A stretch of 64,000 nucleotides of DNA from Nitrospirota bacterium. GTDB lineage: Bacteria > Nitrospirota > Nitrospiria > Nitrospirales > Nitrospiraceae. The notes under the pieces are model-generated. The model had not been told where the DNA came from. It saw only the letters and a list, made by a program, of their open reading frames with translations, and did no database searches. Position numbers and translations under genes: made by a program. Positions 22,458-30,104 of the stretch are shown piece by piece (position 1 is the first letter of the stretch; every line of letters begins with the position of its first letter). The stretch lies in NCBI GenBank assembly GCA_040757595.1, contig JBFLWP010000004.1:1-64000 (forward strand). Direction: 5' to 3'.

Positions 22458-23462
22458 ATGCCTGACCTGCGTCGTGATCCAGTCGTCGGACGGTGGGTGA
22501 TCATCTCCACGGAGCGGGCCGGCCGGCCTCGCGACTTCTTCCGCACCGAGGCGCCCCGGCAGACGTCGCCCGCCCTCTGCCCCTTCTGTCCGGGCCAGGA
22601 GCGGCTGACGCCCAGGGAAATCCTGGCCTATCGCCCGCAGGGCGGGGAGCCGAACCTGCCGGGCTGGACGGTGCGCGTCGTCCCCAACAAGTTTCCGGCT
22701 CTGCAGATCGAGGGCGACCTGGGACGCGAAGGCATCGGCCTCTACGACCGGATGAACGGGGTCGGCGCCCACGAAGTCATCATCGAGACCGCCGACCACA
22801 AGGACATGCTGGCGGACCTGCCGCCCAAGCGGATCGAGGACGTGATCTGGGCCTACCGGGACCGGATCGTGGATCTGAAACGCGACCTGCGCCTGCGCTA
22901 CATCCTGGTCTTCAAAAACCACGGCGAGGCCGCCGGCGCCACGCTGGAGCACACTCACTCCCAGCTGATCGCCCTGCCCATCATCCCGACCAGCGTGGTG
23001 GCGGAGATCGAGGGCTGCCAGGCCCATTTCCAGCAGAAGGAGCGGTGCATCTATTGCGACATCGTCCGCCAGGAGCTGAGCGACGCCGAGCGGATCGTGG
23101 CCGAGAACCCGGAATTCCTCTGCGTCACGCCCTTCGCCTCGCGCTTCCCGTTCGAGATGTGGATTTTGCCGAAACGGCACTCGGCGTACTTCGAGGAGAG
23201 CCAGAAGACGCAGTTCGATCTGCTGGCCCGCATCCTCTCCGAGGCCCTGCGGCGGATGAACAAGGTCCTGACTCGGCCGGCCTACAACTTCGTCCTGCAC
23301 AGCTCCCCCATGCACGAGAAGACCGGCGAGTACTACCACTGGCACATCGAGCTGATTCCCAAGCTCGTCCAGGTGGCGGGATTCGAATGGGGCACCGGCT
23401 TCTACATCAATCCGATCACGCCGGAAGAATCCGCCAAGTTTCTGCGGGAAGCAGAGATCTGA
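22458..23462 (+). CDS. galT: Galactose-1-phosphate uridylyltransferase-family nucleotidyl transferase
   Basis: A HIT-superfamily transferase of 334 residues. Zinc-type cysteines C41 and C44 (CPFCPG) and a second pair C197/C200 (CIYC), the active-site triad H165-T-H167 (LEHTHSQL), and the C-terminal HWHIEL segment match GalT and its relatives. The Thr between the histidines differs from the HPH of classical GalT and recalls ADP-glucose phosphorylase-like members, so given the neighbouring GH57 enzyme it may work in glycogen or nucleotide-sugar turnover. ATG 22458 with GAGG eight bases upstream is preferred to GTG 22452. Confidence 0.8.
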   Translation: MPDLRRDPVVGRWVIISTERAGRPRDFFRTEAPRQTSPALCPFCPGQERLTPREILAYRPQGGEPNLPGWTVRVVPNKFPALQIEGDLGREGIGLYDRMNGVGAHEVIIETADHKDMLADLPPKRIEDVIWAYRDRIVDLKRDLRLRYILVFKNHGEAAGATLEHTHSQLIALPIIPTSVVAEIEGCQAHFQQKERCIYCDIVRQELSDAERIVAENPEFLCVTPFASRFPFEMWILPKRHSAYFEESQKTQFDLLARILSEALRRMNKVLTRPAYNFVLHSSPMHEKTGEYYHWHIELIPKLVQVAGFEWGTGFYINPITPEESAKFLREAEI

Positions 23463-23471
23463 TCAAGTCAG

Positions 23472-23537
23472 AACGATGAACGATGAAGTATGAATGGGGG
23501 CCTCTCCTCCGTTCAGCATTCAGCGTTCAGCGTTTCC
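23472..23537. repeat. Variant heptamer array (TGAAC type)
   Basis: Plus-strand units GATGAAC and GATGAAG at 23475-23490 face minus-strand units GCTGAAC, GCTGAAT, GCTGAAC (23511-23537). It has the same 7-bp period and facing layout as the GTGANNN arrays but a different base motif. Confidence 0.6.
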
Positions 23538-23582
23538 GAGGGCGATTGCAATCGAGGTCTGGGCGGGCATATCATCGCCTCC

Positions 23583-23801
23583 ATGAAAGTGCAGCTCAGT
23601 CATCCCGACCGACAGGTCGAGGTCAAGGGGCCGAAGCGCGTCAAGGATCTCTTGCGCGACCTGAACCTTCTGCCGGAAGCCCATCTCGTGATCCGCGGGG
23701 ACGACCTGGTCACGGAGGACGAGTTCCTCAAAGACGAGGACTCGGTGGAGGTCCGGCCGGTGATCTCCGGCGGCTCAAGAACGGTGATGCGTGACAAGTG
23801 A
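23583..23801 (+). CDS. ttuB: ThiS/TtuB-like ubiquitin-fold sulfur carrier with C-terminal extension
   Basis: A 72-residue beta-grasp protein that resembles Thermus TtuB: MKVQL, then VKGPKRVKDLLRDLNL, EDEFLKDEDSVEV and the C-terminal VISGG. TtuB is activated to a thiocarboxylate on its last glycine and gives sulfur to TtuA for 2-thiolation of tRNA T54; the ttuA homologue is the next gene. Oddly, the diglycine is not terminal: eight residues (SRTVMRDK) follow, and the tail and the TGA come from a heptamer repeat (from 23784). The tail must be trimmed for the carrier to work, or the protein is inactive. ATG 23583 starts the conserved domain. Confidence 0.8.
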   Translation: MKVQLSHPDRQVEVKGPKRVKDLLRDLNLLPEAHLVIRGDDLVTEDEFLKDEDSVEVRPVISGGSRTVMRDK

Positions 23802-23889
23802 CGCGTGACGAGTAGGGAATGATGAGGACCCGCGCAGTTTACCTCCATTTCCTAAATCACCCGTCACCCCTCACGCGTCACTCATCACG
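23784..23889. repeat. Paired GTGANNN heptamer array at the 3' end of the sulfur-carrier gene
   Basis: First arm: GTGATGC, GTGACAA, GTGACGC, GTGACGA. Second arm (23856-23889, minus strand): GTGATGA, GTGACGC, GTGAGGG, GTGACGG, GTGATTT. The first arm encodes the C-terminal tail and stop of the sulfur carrier. The second ends ~10 bp before the ttuA start. Confidence 0.8.
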
Positions 23890-23898
23890 GTGGTTCCC

Positions 23899-24837
23899 AT
23901 GCGTTGCAAGAAATGCCGGACGAAAGCGGTGATCGGGCTGCCCCGCCACAATGCCGCCTTCTGCAAGCCCTGTTTCGACGAGTTCGTCCACGACCAGGTG
24001 CGCCGGGCCATCAAGGCCGAGCGGATGTTCGGCCTCAAGGACCGGGTGCTCGTCGCCGTCTCCGGCGGCAAGGACAGCCTGGCCCTCTGGGACATCCTGC
24101 TCAAGCTGGGCTACCAGGCCGACGCCCTCTACGTGGACCTGGGCATCCCCGGCTATTCGGCCAAGTCGCGGGACAAGGTCGAGCGCTTCGCGGAGACCGT
24201 CGCCGCGGCCAGACAGGCCAAGCTGCTGGTCCATCAGGTCGCCGAGGAGGAGGGGGCGGGCATCAAGGAGCTGTCCGAGCTCATCCACCGCCCGACCTGC
24301 TCCACCTGCGGAACGATCAAACGCTATCAGTTCAACCGGGCCGCGGTGACGCACGAGTACGACGTGATGGCCACCGGCCACAACCTGGACGACGAGGCCG
24401 CGCGGCTGCTCGGCAACCTGCTCCGCTGGCAGGAGGACTACCTCGACAAGCAGGGCCCGAGCCTTCCAGCTTCGGTGGAGGGCTTCGCCAAAAAAGTCAA
24501 GCCGCTCTACCGGCTGGCCGAGCGGGAGATCGCCGCCTATGCGGTCCTGAACCGGATTGAGTACATCGTGGAAGAGTGTCCGATGGCCAAGGGCTCCAAG
24601 ATGCTCCTGTACAAGGAAGCCCTCAACCGGCTGGAGACCGAATCGCCCGGCACCAAGCAGACCTTCTACTGGGGCTTTCTGGAACGCCAGGCCAAGGCCC
24701 AGCCGGCTCCCGCCTCCATGGCGGAGAAGGATCGGGCCGCCCTCCATCCCTGTGCGACCTGCGGCCAGCCGACCACCGCCGACGTCTGCAGCTACTGCAA
24801 GATGATGGCGCGCGCCAAGACCTCGTCCCGCCGATAG
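23899..24837 (+). CDS. ttuA: tRNA 2-thiolation enzyme TtuA (TtcA/TtuA family)
   Basis: A cytosolic ATP pyrophosphatase (PP-loop SGGKDS at 55-60) that adenylates and thiolates tRNA. The N-terminal zinc finger uses C3, C6, C22 and C25. The three cysteines expected to hold a [4Fe-4S] cluster are C134 and C137 (PTCSTCG) and C228 (EECPMA). A second zinc finger is at the C-terminus (HPCATCG, VCSYCK). This architecture matches Thermus TtuA, which makes 2-thioribothymidine at tRNA position 54 using TtuB. The TtuB-like gene directly upstream supports the assignment. ATG 23899 begins the first zinc finger. The related ancestor TtcA (s2C32) lacks the paired carrier, so TtuA is favoured. Confidence 0.88.
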   Translation: MRCKKCRTKAVIGLPRHNAAFCKPCFDEFVHDQVRRAIKAERMFGLKDRVLVAVSGGKDSLALWDILLKLGYQADALYVDLGIPGYSAKSRDKVERFAETVAAARQAKLLVHQVAEEEGAGIKELSELIHRPTCSTCGTIKRYQFNRAAVTHEYDVMATGHNLDDEAARLLGNLLRWQEDYLDKQGPSLPASVEGFAKKVKPLYRLAEREIAAYAVLNRIEYIVEECPMAKGSKMLLYKEALNRLETESPGTKQTFYWGFLERQAKAQPAPASMAEKDRAALHPCATCGQPTTADVCSYCKMMARAKTSSRR

Positions 24838-24933
24838 CAGGCTCTACGCCATCGGCTCCCCGCCCCTCCTTGCATTGATCCAGCGGACGCCGTAAGCTGC
24901 AGGCAATCGTGTCACGGACAGGATGGTCCGGTT

Positions 24934-25980
24934 ATGGCTTCTACTGAGCGAGACTACTACGACGTGCTGGGCGTCCCCCGGACGGCCAGCCAGGACGAGG
25001 TCAAGAAAGCCTACCGGCGGCTGGCGCGCCAGTACCATCCCGATCTGCACGCCGGCTCGCGCAAGGCCGAAATGGAAAAGAAGTTCAAGGAGCTGAACGC
25101 CGCCCACGAGGTGCTCGGCGATCCCGAGACCAGAAAGAAATACGACCGCTACGGGCACCGGTGGCAGGAGGCGGAGGCCTATGAGAAGGCCCGGCAGCAG
25201 GCCGGCGCCGGCATGGGACGGGGGCAGGGCTTCAGGGCCGGGACCGGCGAGGGCTTCGACTTCGGCGACATCTTCGAAAGTTTCTTCGGACGGCGCGCCC
25301 GCGCCGGCGGCGAGGCCGGCTTCCGCGGCTTTGCCGTGCAGGGCGAGGACCTGGAAACGGACGTCCAGTTGACGTTGCGCGAGGTCCTGGCCGGCGTGAC
25401 CCGCCGGCTGAACCTGTCGGGACAGATCCCCTGCCCCACCTGCGGCGGCAGCGGCACGCAGCGCGGCAAGCCCTGTCCGGCCTGCTCGGGGACCGGCGGC
25501 AGGACGGAGACCCGCACGATCGAGGTGCGCATCCCCGCCGGCGTCCAGGAGGGCACGAGGGTTCGCGTGCCGGGCAAGGGCCATCCGGGAGTCAACGGGG
25601 GCAAGCCGGGGGACCTCTACCTGCGCGTGCATGTGGAATCCGACGGGATCTTCCAGCGACAGGGCAGTGACGTGCACGCGGCCCTGCCGGTCTGGCCCTG
25701 GGAGGCGGCGCTGGGGGCGGAGGTGCTGGCCCCGACCCTGACCGACCCGGTGCGGGTCAAGGTGCCGCCGGGCAGCCGCGCCGGCGCGAAGCTCCGGCTC
25801 AAGGGCAAGGGGCTGCCGACCGCCTCAGGCGGGCGTGGCGACCTCTTCCTGGCCTTGCAGATCGTCATGCCCCCGTCCGTCTCGGACGAGGAGCGCAAGC
25901 TCTACGAGCAACTGGGGCGGGCCCCCCACCCGGATCCCCGGGCCGACCTCCTCCGGCAGACAAGCCGGACAGGAGCCTGA
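24934..25980 (+). CDS. DnaJ-family co-chaperone with a half-size zinc region
   Basis: J domain at residues 5-70 with HPD at 35-37 for stimulating DnaK. It is followed by a Gly/Phe-rich stretch (FDFGDIFESFFG), then only two of the usual four CxxCxGxG repeats (CPTCGGSG and CPACSGTG, about residues 168-188), then the DnaJ C-terminal substrate-binding beta domains. Length (348 aa) lies between CbpA and full DnaJ. It is not linked to dnaK or grpE here. The single zinc site suggests a specialised or reduced DnaJ; CbpA-like would be the alternative name. Confidence 0.88.
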   Translation: MASTERDYYDVLGVPRTASQDEVKKAYRRLARQYHPDLHAGSRKAEMEKKFKELNAAHEVLGDPETRKKYDRYGHRWQEAEAYEKARQQAGAGMGRGQGFRAGTGEGFDFGDIFESFFGRRARAGGEAGFRGFAVQGEDLETDVQLTLREVLAGVTRRLNLSGQIPCPTCGGSGTQRGKPCPACSGTGGRTETRTIEVRIPAGVQEGTRVRVPGKGHPGVNGGKPGDLYLRVHVESDGIFQRQGSDVHAALPVWPWEAALGAEVLAPTLTDPVRVKVPPGSRAGAKLRLKGKGLPTASGGRGDLFLALQIVMPPSVSDEERKLYEQLGRAPHPDPRADLLRQTSRTGA

Positions 25981-26002
25981 GCCCCCAGTGCACGACGATT
26001 CC

Positions 26003-26081
26003 CTTGCCATGTCGAAATGTGAAGTGGCAAGCTACAGAGGTCGGCTTGTCCCCGTGTCGGAAGGAAGCTCATTGGCCGACC
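26003..26081. promoter_or_regulatory. Two inverted repeats upstream of the Spy-like gene
   Basis: CTTGCCA (26003-26009) pairs with TGGCAAG (26025-26031), and GGTCGGC (26039-26045) pairs with GCCGACC (26075-26081). They lie in the 145-bp gap between the dnaJ-like gene and the Spy-like gene and could be regulator sites or RNA hairpins. No U-tract follows either stem. Confidence 0.4.
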
Positions 26082-26125
26082 ATATCAATAGGACTCAAGG
26101 ACTCATTACAACTAAGGAGGATGCG

Positions 26126-26752
26126 ATGAAAAAGACGCTCTCGGCAGGCGTATTGGCGGCGTTGTTCGTGGCTGGTCTTGCCATGCAGCCGGTCTGGGCT
26201 GACGAGGAGCGCGGCTACGGCAAGGGTCATGAGGGAGGGTACGGAAGCGGGCACGGCTGCTGCGGGAAGCACGGCTACGGCATGAGGGGCCACCATGCCT
26301 CCACGGGCCACCTCATTCGCGGGCTCCTGCATTCGCAGAAGGAGATGGGTCTGACCGACGAGCAGATGGCCAAGTTGAAGGCGATCCATCTCGACCTGGA
26401 CAAGGCCCGCATCAAGGCCGAAGCCGACATCATGATCGCCGAGCGGGAGCTCGACGCCCTCGTGGACAACGAAAAATCCGACCTCTCCGCGATCGAGGCC
26501 AAGGTCAAGGAGAGCGAGAATCTCGAGGCAGGCCTGCGGGTGGCCGCCATCAAGGCCCGGCGGGACGTCATGGACGTGCTCACGCCGGAGCAGGCGCAGC
26601 GGGTGAAGACCGTGCACGAGACGATGATGCACAAGTCCAAGGAGGGGAAGAAGGGCGAGGGCATGGGGCACGGCATGATGAAGGGCGAGCACGGCGGGAT
26701 GTCCAAAGGCGACGGCAAGAAGAAGGACGACAAGTCCGAGATGAAGCACTGA
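26126..26752 (+). CDS. Periplasmic Spy/CpxP-like protein, His-rich
   Basis: 208 residues with an N-terminal signal peptide (MKKTLSAGVLAALFV, cleavage after VWA near residue 25). The mature N-terminus is rich in Gly, His and Cys (GHGCCGKHGYGMRGHH), and the middle is a helical LTP-repeat-like region (MGLTDEQMAKLK, DVLTPEQAQRVK) as in Spy/CpxP/CnrX stress proteins. The C-terminus is Met/His/Lys-rich and could bind metals. It probably acts as an envelope-stress or metal-responsive chaperone. The ribosome binding site AAGGAGG lies 5 bp before the ATG. The stop TGA is part of two heptamer units. The next gene, a flavin reductase, starts 21 bp later. Confidence 0.8.
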   Translation: MKKTLSAGVLAALFVAGLAMQPVWADEERGYGKGHEGGYGSGHGCCGKHGYGMRGHHASTGHLIRGLLHSQKEMGLTDEQMAKLKAIHLDLDKARIKAEADIMIAERELDALVDNEKSDLSAIEAKVKESENLEAGLRVAAIKARRDVMDVLTPEQAQRVKTVHETMMHKSKEGKKGEGMGHGMMKGEHGGMSKGDGKKKDDKSEMKH

Positions 26753-26772
26753 CGCGTGACGCCCCGCCAGCC

Positions 26773-27507
26773 ATGCCGTTGCAGCTCTTCACCGCGCAGG
26801 TCGAGGGGGTCCGCGACCTGACCCACGACGTGAGGGAGCTCCGCCTGCGGCTCCTCGAGCCGCAGGCGATCGCCTTCAAGGCGGGGCAGTTCGCCTCCTT
26901 CGAGGTACCGCACCCCCGGTTCCCCCGGCCCGCCACGCGCGCCTATTCGATCGCCTCCCCGCCCAGCCAGCGGGACAGGGTCACCCTGCTCTTCAACCTG
27001 GTCCCGGGGGGGCCCGGTTCCACCTACCTGTTCAGCCTCAAGGAGGGGGACAGGACCCAGTTCAAGGGACCGGCCGGCACCTTCTACCTGCGCGACGAGC
27101 CGGCGAGGGACCTGCTCTTCGTGGCGACCGGCACCGGCATCGCCCCGCTCCGCTCCATGCTGCTCGACCGGTTCGAGCGGGGCTTCGCCCGCTCCGTCAC
27201 GCTCTTCTGGGGCCTGCGGAGCCAGCGGGACCTCTACTACCAGGACGAGTTGGAGCGGCTGGCCAAGGAGCGGCCCAACTTTTCCTACGTCACGACGCTC
27301 TCGCGCCCGGAGGCCGGCTGGACCGGCCGGGTCGGGCGCGTCACGAAACTGGTCGAGGAGCGGGTCGCATCCGTGGACCAGCTCGCCGCGTACCTGTGCG
27401 GGAACAGCGGAATGATCAAGGACGTCACCGCCATCATCGGCGGGAGAGGCCTCTGCCCCATCCACCGGGAGAAGTGGTACGACGACACGGGGGAGGAGGC
27501 CCTCTAG
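26773..27507 (+). CDS. Ferredoxin-NADP+ reductase-like flavin oxidoreductase
   Basis: 244-residue FNR-superfamily protein. FAD-binding RAYSIASPP is at 56-64, the pyrophosphate/NAD(P) motif GTGIAP lies near residue 118, and the C-terminal CGNSGMI near 213. It lacks an iron-sulfur domain, so an external acceptor (ferredoxin, oxygenase component or heme protein) is expected. It follows the Spy-like gene closely and may be co-transcribed. The partner is not apparent from context. Confidence 0.85.
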   Translation: MPLQLFTAQVEGVRDLTHDVRELRLRLLEPQAIAFKAGQFASFEVPHPRFPRPATRAYSIASPPSQRDRVTLLFNLVPGGPGSTYLFSLKEGDRTQFKGPAGTFYLRDEPARDLLFVATGTGIAPLRSMLLDRFERGFARSVTLFWGLRSQRDLYYQDELERLAKERPNFSYVTTLSRPEAGWTGRVGRVTKLVEERVASVDQLAAYLCGNSGMIKDVTAIIGGRGLCPIHREKWYDDTGEEAL

Positions 27508-27579
27508 CCACGCGCCGGCTTTCTCCCTCGTTGACCGGCTCCCCTCGTCTGTGCGACAGTGCTTCCCGCGCAGGAAACC

Positions 27580-27640
27580 GTGACGCGTCTCTCGGATTCG
27601 GCACCGCGCCTCGCGCTTCACGAGTGACGAGAGACGCGAG
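27580..27640. repeat. Heptamer-derived hairpin upstream of ilvD
   Basis: CGCGTCTCTCG at 27584-27594 is perfectly complementary to 27628-27638 (33-bp loop). GTGACGC and GTGACGA units are still recognisable at the edges. It lies within the 175-bp gap between the flavin reductase and ilvD. Confidence 0.6.
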
Positions 27641-27682
27641 GCGAGTTGAGCGCTTTAGGAAATAGCGGAAGTCGAGGACAAG

Positions 27683-29356
27683 ATGGCGAATCCCCTGCAG
27701 AGAAAGAGTCGCGAATTACTGGAAGGACCGGGACGGGCGCCCGCGCGCGCCATGTTCAAGGCCGTCGGCTTCACCGACGAGGACCTGTCCCGCCCGCTGG
27801 TGGGCGTCGCCAACACCTGGATCGAGGTCATGCCCTGCAACTACCATCTGCGGCGGCTCGCCGAGCGGGTGAAGGCCGGCGTCCGCGCGGCCGGCGGCAC
27901 GCCGATCGAGTACAACACGATCGCCGTGTCCGACGGAATCTCGATGGGCACCGAAGGCATGAAGGCCTCGCTGATCAGCCGGGAGGTCATCGCGGACTCG
28001 ATCGAGCTGGTCGCGCGCGGACACCTCTTTGACGCGGTCGTGGCCCTCTCCGGCTGCGACAAGACGATCCCCGGCACCGTGATGGCGCTGGCGCGGCTGA
28101 ACCTGCCGTCGCTCATGCTGTACGGAGGCTCGATCATGCCCGGCCAGTTCCAGGGCCACAACGTCACGATCCAGGACGTGTTCGAGGCGGTCGGCTGCCA
28201 TGCGGCCGGCAAGATGACCGACGCGGAACTGAAGGATCTCGAAGACCACGCCTGCCCCGGCCCGGGCGCCTGCGGCGGCCAGTTCACGGCCAACACGATG
28301 GCCATCGCCTTCGAGTTCCTCGGCATCTCGCCGATGGGCCGGAACGGCGTGCCGGCGATGGACCCCCGCAAGGACGACGTGGCCTTCGAGTGCGGGAGGC
28401 TGGTCATGGAGCTGCTCAAGCAGGACCTCCGGCCCGGGAAGATCATCACGAGGAAGTCGCTGGAGAACGCGATGGCCGCCGTGGCGACCACCGGCGGCTC
28501 GACCAACGCGGTCCTGCACCTGCTCGCGGTGGCCCGCGAGGCCGGCGTCAAGCTCACGATTGACGACTTCGACCGGATCAACCGGAAGGTGCCGCTGCTC
28601 GCGGACCTCAAGCCGGGGGGCCGGTTCATGGCGGCGGACCTCTATGCGGCGGGCGGCACGACGCTCGTCGCCAGGCGGCTGCTGGAGGCGGGCCTGCTGC
28701 ACGCCGACCAACCCACCGTCACCGGCCGCACGATCGGGGAAGAGGCCCGCGAGGCCACCGAGACGTCCGGGCAGCAGGTCGTGCGCCCGCTGGCCAATCC
28801 GATCAAGCCGACGGGCGGGCTGGTCATCCTGAAGGGGAACCTGGCGCCGGAGGGCTGCGTCGTGAAGGTGGCGGGCCACTCGATGACGACGTTCCGGGGC
28901 CCGGCGAAGGTCTTCGACCGGGAGGAGGACGCGTTCGCCGCGGTGAAAGCGCGGCAGATCAAGGCCGGCGACGTGGTCGTGATCCGCTACGAGGGCCCCT
29001 CCGGCGGGCCGGGCATGCGCGAGATGCTGGCCGTGACCGCGGCGATCGTGGGCGAGGGCTTGGGCGACTCGGTCGCGCTGCTGACCGACGGCCGCTTTTC
29101 CGGCGCCACCCACGGGCTGATGGCCGGCCACGTGGCCCCCGAGGCGGTCAAGGGCGGGCCGATCGGGGCGGTGAAGAACGGCGACGTGATCGTCTTCGAC
29201 GTGGCCAAACGGCGGCTGGACGTGGAGCTGTCGCAGAAGGAGATCAAGGCGCGGCTCAAAAAGGCGAAGCACCCGGCCCCGCGCTATACCTCCGGCGTCA
29301 TGGCCAAATACGCCCGCCACGTGTCGTCGGCGTCGGAAGGCGCAGTCACGAGCTAA
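27683..29356 (+). CDS. ilvD: Dihydroxy-acid dehydratase
   Basis: Catalyses the third step of valine/isoleucine synthesis, removing water from 2,3-dihydroxy acids with an Fe-S cluster. The family motifs CDKTIPG and [16 protein letters not shown] supply the cluster cysteines, and the length of 557 residues is standard. The start is ATG 27683 with GAGG 9 bp upstream. It converges on the DGR remnant. No other ilv genes are in the window. Confidence 0.96.
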   Translation: MANPLQRKSRELLEGPGRAPARAMFKAVGFTDEDLSRPLVGVANTWIEVMPCNYHLRRLAERVKAGVRAAGGTPIEYNTIAVSDGISMGTEGMKASLISREVIADSIELVARGHLFDAVVALSGCDKTIPGTVMALARLNLPSLMLYGGSIMPGQFQGHNVTIQDVFEAVGCHAAGKMTDAELKDLEDHACPGPGACGGQFTANTMAIAFEFLGISPMGRNGVPAMDPRKDDVAFECGRLVMELLKQDLRPGKIITRKSLENAMAAVATTGGSTNAVLHLLAVAREAGVKLTIDDFDRINRKVPLLADLKPGGRFMAADLYAAGGTTLVARRLLEAGLLHADQPTVTGRTIGEEAREATETSGQQVVRPLANPIKPTGGLVILKGNLAPEGCVVKVAGHSMTTFRGPAKVFDREEDAFAAVKARQIKAGDVVVIRYEGPSGGPGMREMLAVTAAIVGEGLGDSVALLTDGRFSGATHGLMAGHVAPEAVKGGPIGAVKNGDVIVFDVAKRRLDVELSQKEIKARLKKAKHPAPRYTSGVMAKYARHVSSASEGAVTS

Positions 29357-29706
29357 GAGCCACGGCTGACGGGGGAGGGATGGGAGGGGTCGGTTCGTCG
29401 GGTGGTTCCTGTTCCGGTTCGCGGATCACTCCCGGAAGAGTTGCCCCCACTCCGTTCGACCCGATCCCGGAACGGCGCGGCACTGATGAGGCGAGGCTTC
29501 TTCTCCTGGACGAGGAAGGTGCAATAAGGGCCAGGCTGGTAGGTCCGCTCCCGCAACTCGGTCTGAAGGCGTAGCAGTTCCGCTTCCAGCCGAAACGTGA
29601 ACGCGCTCACATTGGGCATGAACCGCTTGCCCCGCGCGGCGCGCCGTGCCGCCAGCAATAGATTGGGCCAGGCTGTGACCTTTGCAAATAAACCGCCCGG
29701 CGTCAC
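29353..29706 (-). pseudogene. DGR reverse transcriptase, 3'-truncated
   Basis: Starts at GTG 29706, overlapping the avd stop in a GTGA. About 83 residues match the N-terminus of diversity-generating-retroelement reverse transcriptases: WPNLLLAARRAARGKRF, then FRLEAELLRLQTELRERTYQ and RLISAAPFRDRV. The homology stops at about 29458. The remaining codons read through a template-repeat-like sequence and end at 29353. The catalytic palm with YxDD and the thumb are missing, so the enzyme cannot be active. An internal deletion joining the RT N-terminus to a downstream template repeat is the simplest explanation. Confidence 0.85.
29389..29424 (-). repeat. Template-repeat (TR) remnant of the DGR
   Basis: Read on the minus strand this 36-bp stretch aligns without gaps to the variable repeat at 30147-30182. 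AAC codons here correspond to GAT, TAC, GTC and CTC there. Of 12 mismatches by my count, 8 fall on adenines of this copy, the signature of adenine-specific DGR mutagenesis. Four non-adenine differences show that the pair has drifted since the system died, or that this TR served another target. Confidence 0.7.
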
Positions 29707-30077
29707 GCGCGGCCCCGCTGTTGTCGGAGCCAACCGCCGACCTGCTGGCCCAACCCGACCAGTTCCTTGGCCGCATGCTCGTACTGCTTCACGCTCGTGA
29801 AGCCCAAATCCCTGCCGAGGCGGACCAGGAACCGCAACTTCTCCAGTTCCAGATTGGCCCGCTGGAGGAGCGGAATCTTGTCCCGCGTGTAGGCGGCCTC
29901 CACCAGCAGCATGAGCACGGTCAGGATCGCGGTTTCGATCCGTTCGCCGAGGATGAAGCGGTGGGAGCGGGGGAACTTTCCGACGTGCTGGACGAACCAG
30001 AGCAGGAGGTCGTAGGCCCGCGTGACCAGCGCCGGCTCTGCCGGCGCTGGGACGGTGACTTCGGACTCAGACCTCAC
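29703..30077 (-). CDS. avd: DGR accessory variability determinant (Avd-like four-helix protein)
   Basis: 124-residue, all-helical, basic protein containing RAYDLLLWFVQHVGKFPRSHRF-type and LERANLELEKLRFLVRLGRDL-type segments characteristic of bacterial Avd proteins, which form a pentameric barrel that binds the RT and template RNA. It starts at GTG 30077, 28 bp after the target gene's stop, and its own stop overlaps the RT start (GTGA at 29703-29706), giving the canonical target-avd-RT order. It appears intact although the RT is not, so it is probably a relic or serves an RT elsewhere in the genome. Confidence 0.85.
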   Translation of the reverse strand: MRSESEVTVPAPAEPALVTRAYDLLLWFVQHVGKFPRSHRFILGERIETAILTVLMLLVEAAYTRDKIPLLQRANLELEKLRFLVRLGRDLGFTSVKQYEHAAKELVGLGQQVGGWLRQQRGRA

Positions 30078-30104
30078 AGGGTCACAGTCCCACAGAGCAC
30101 AGGG

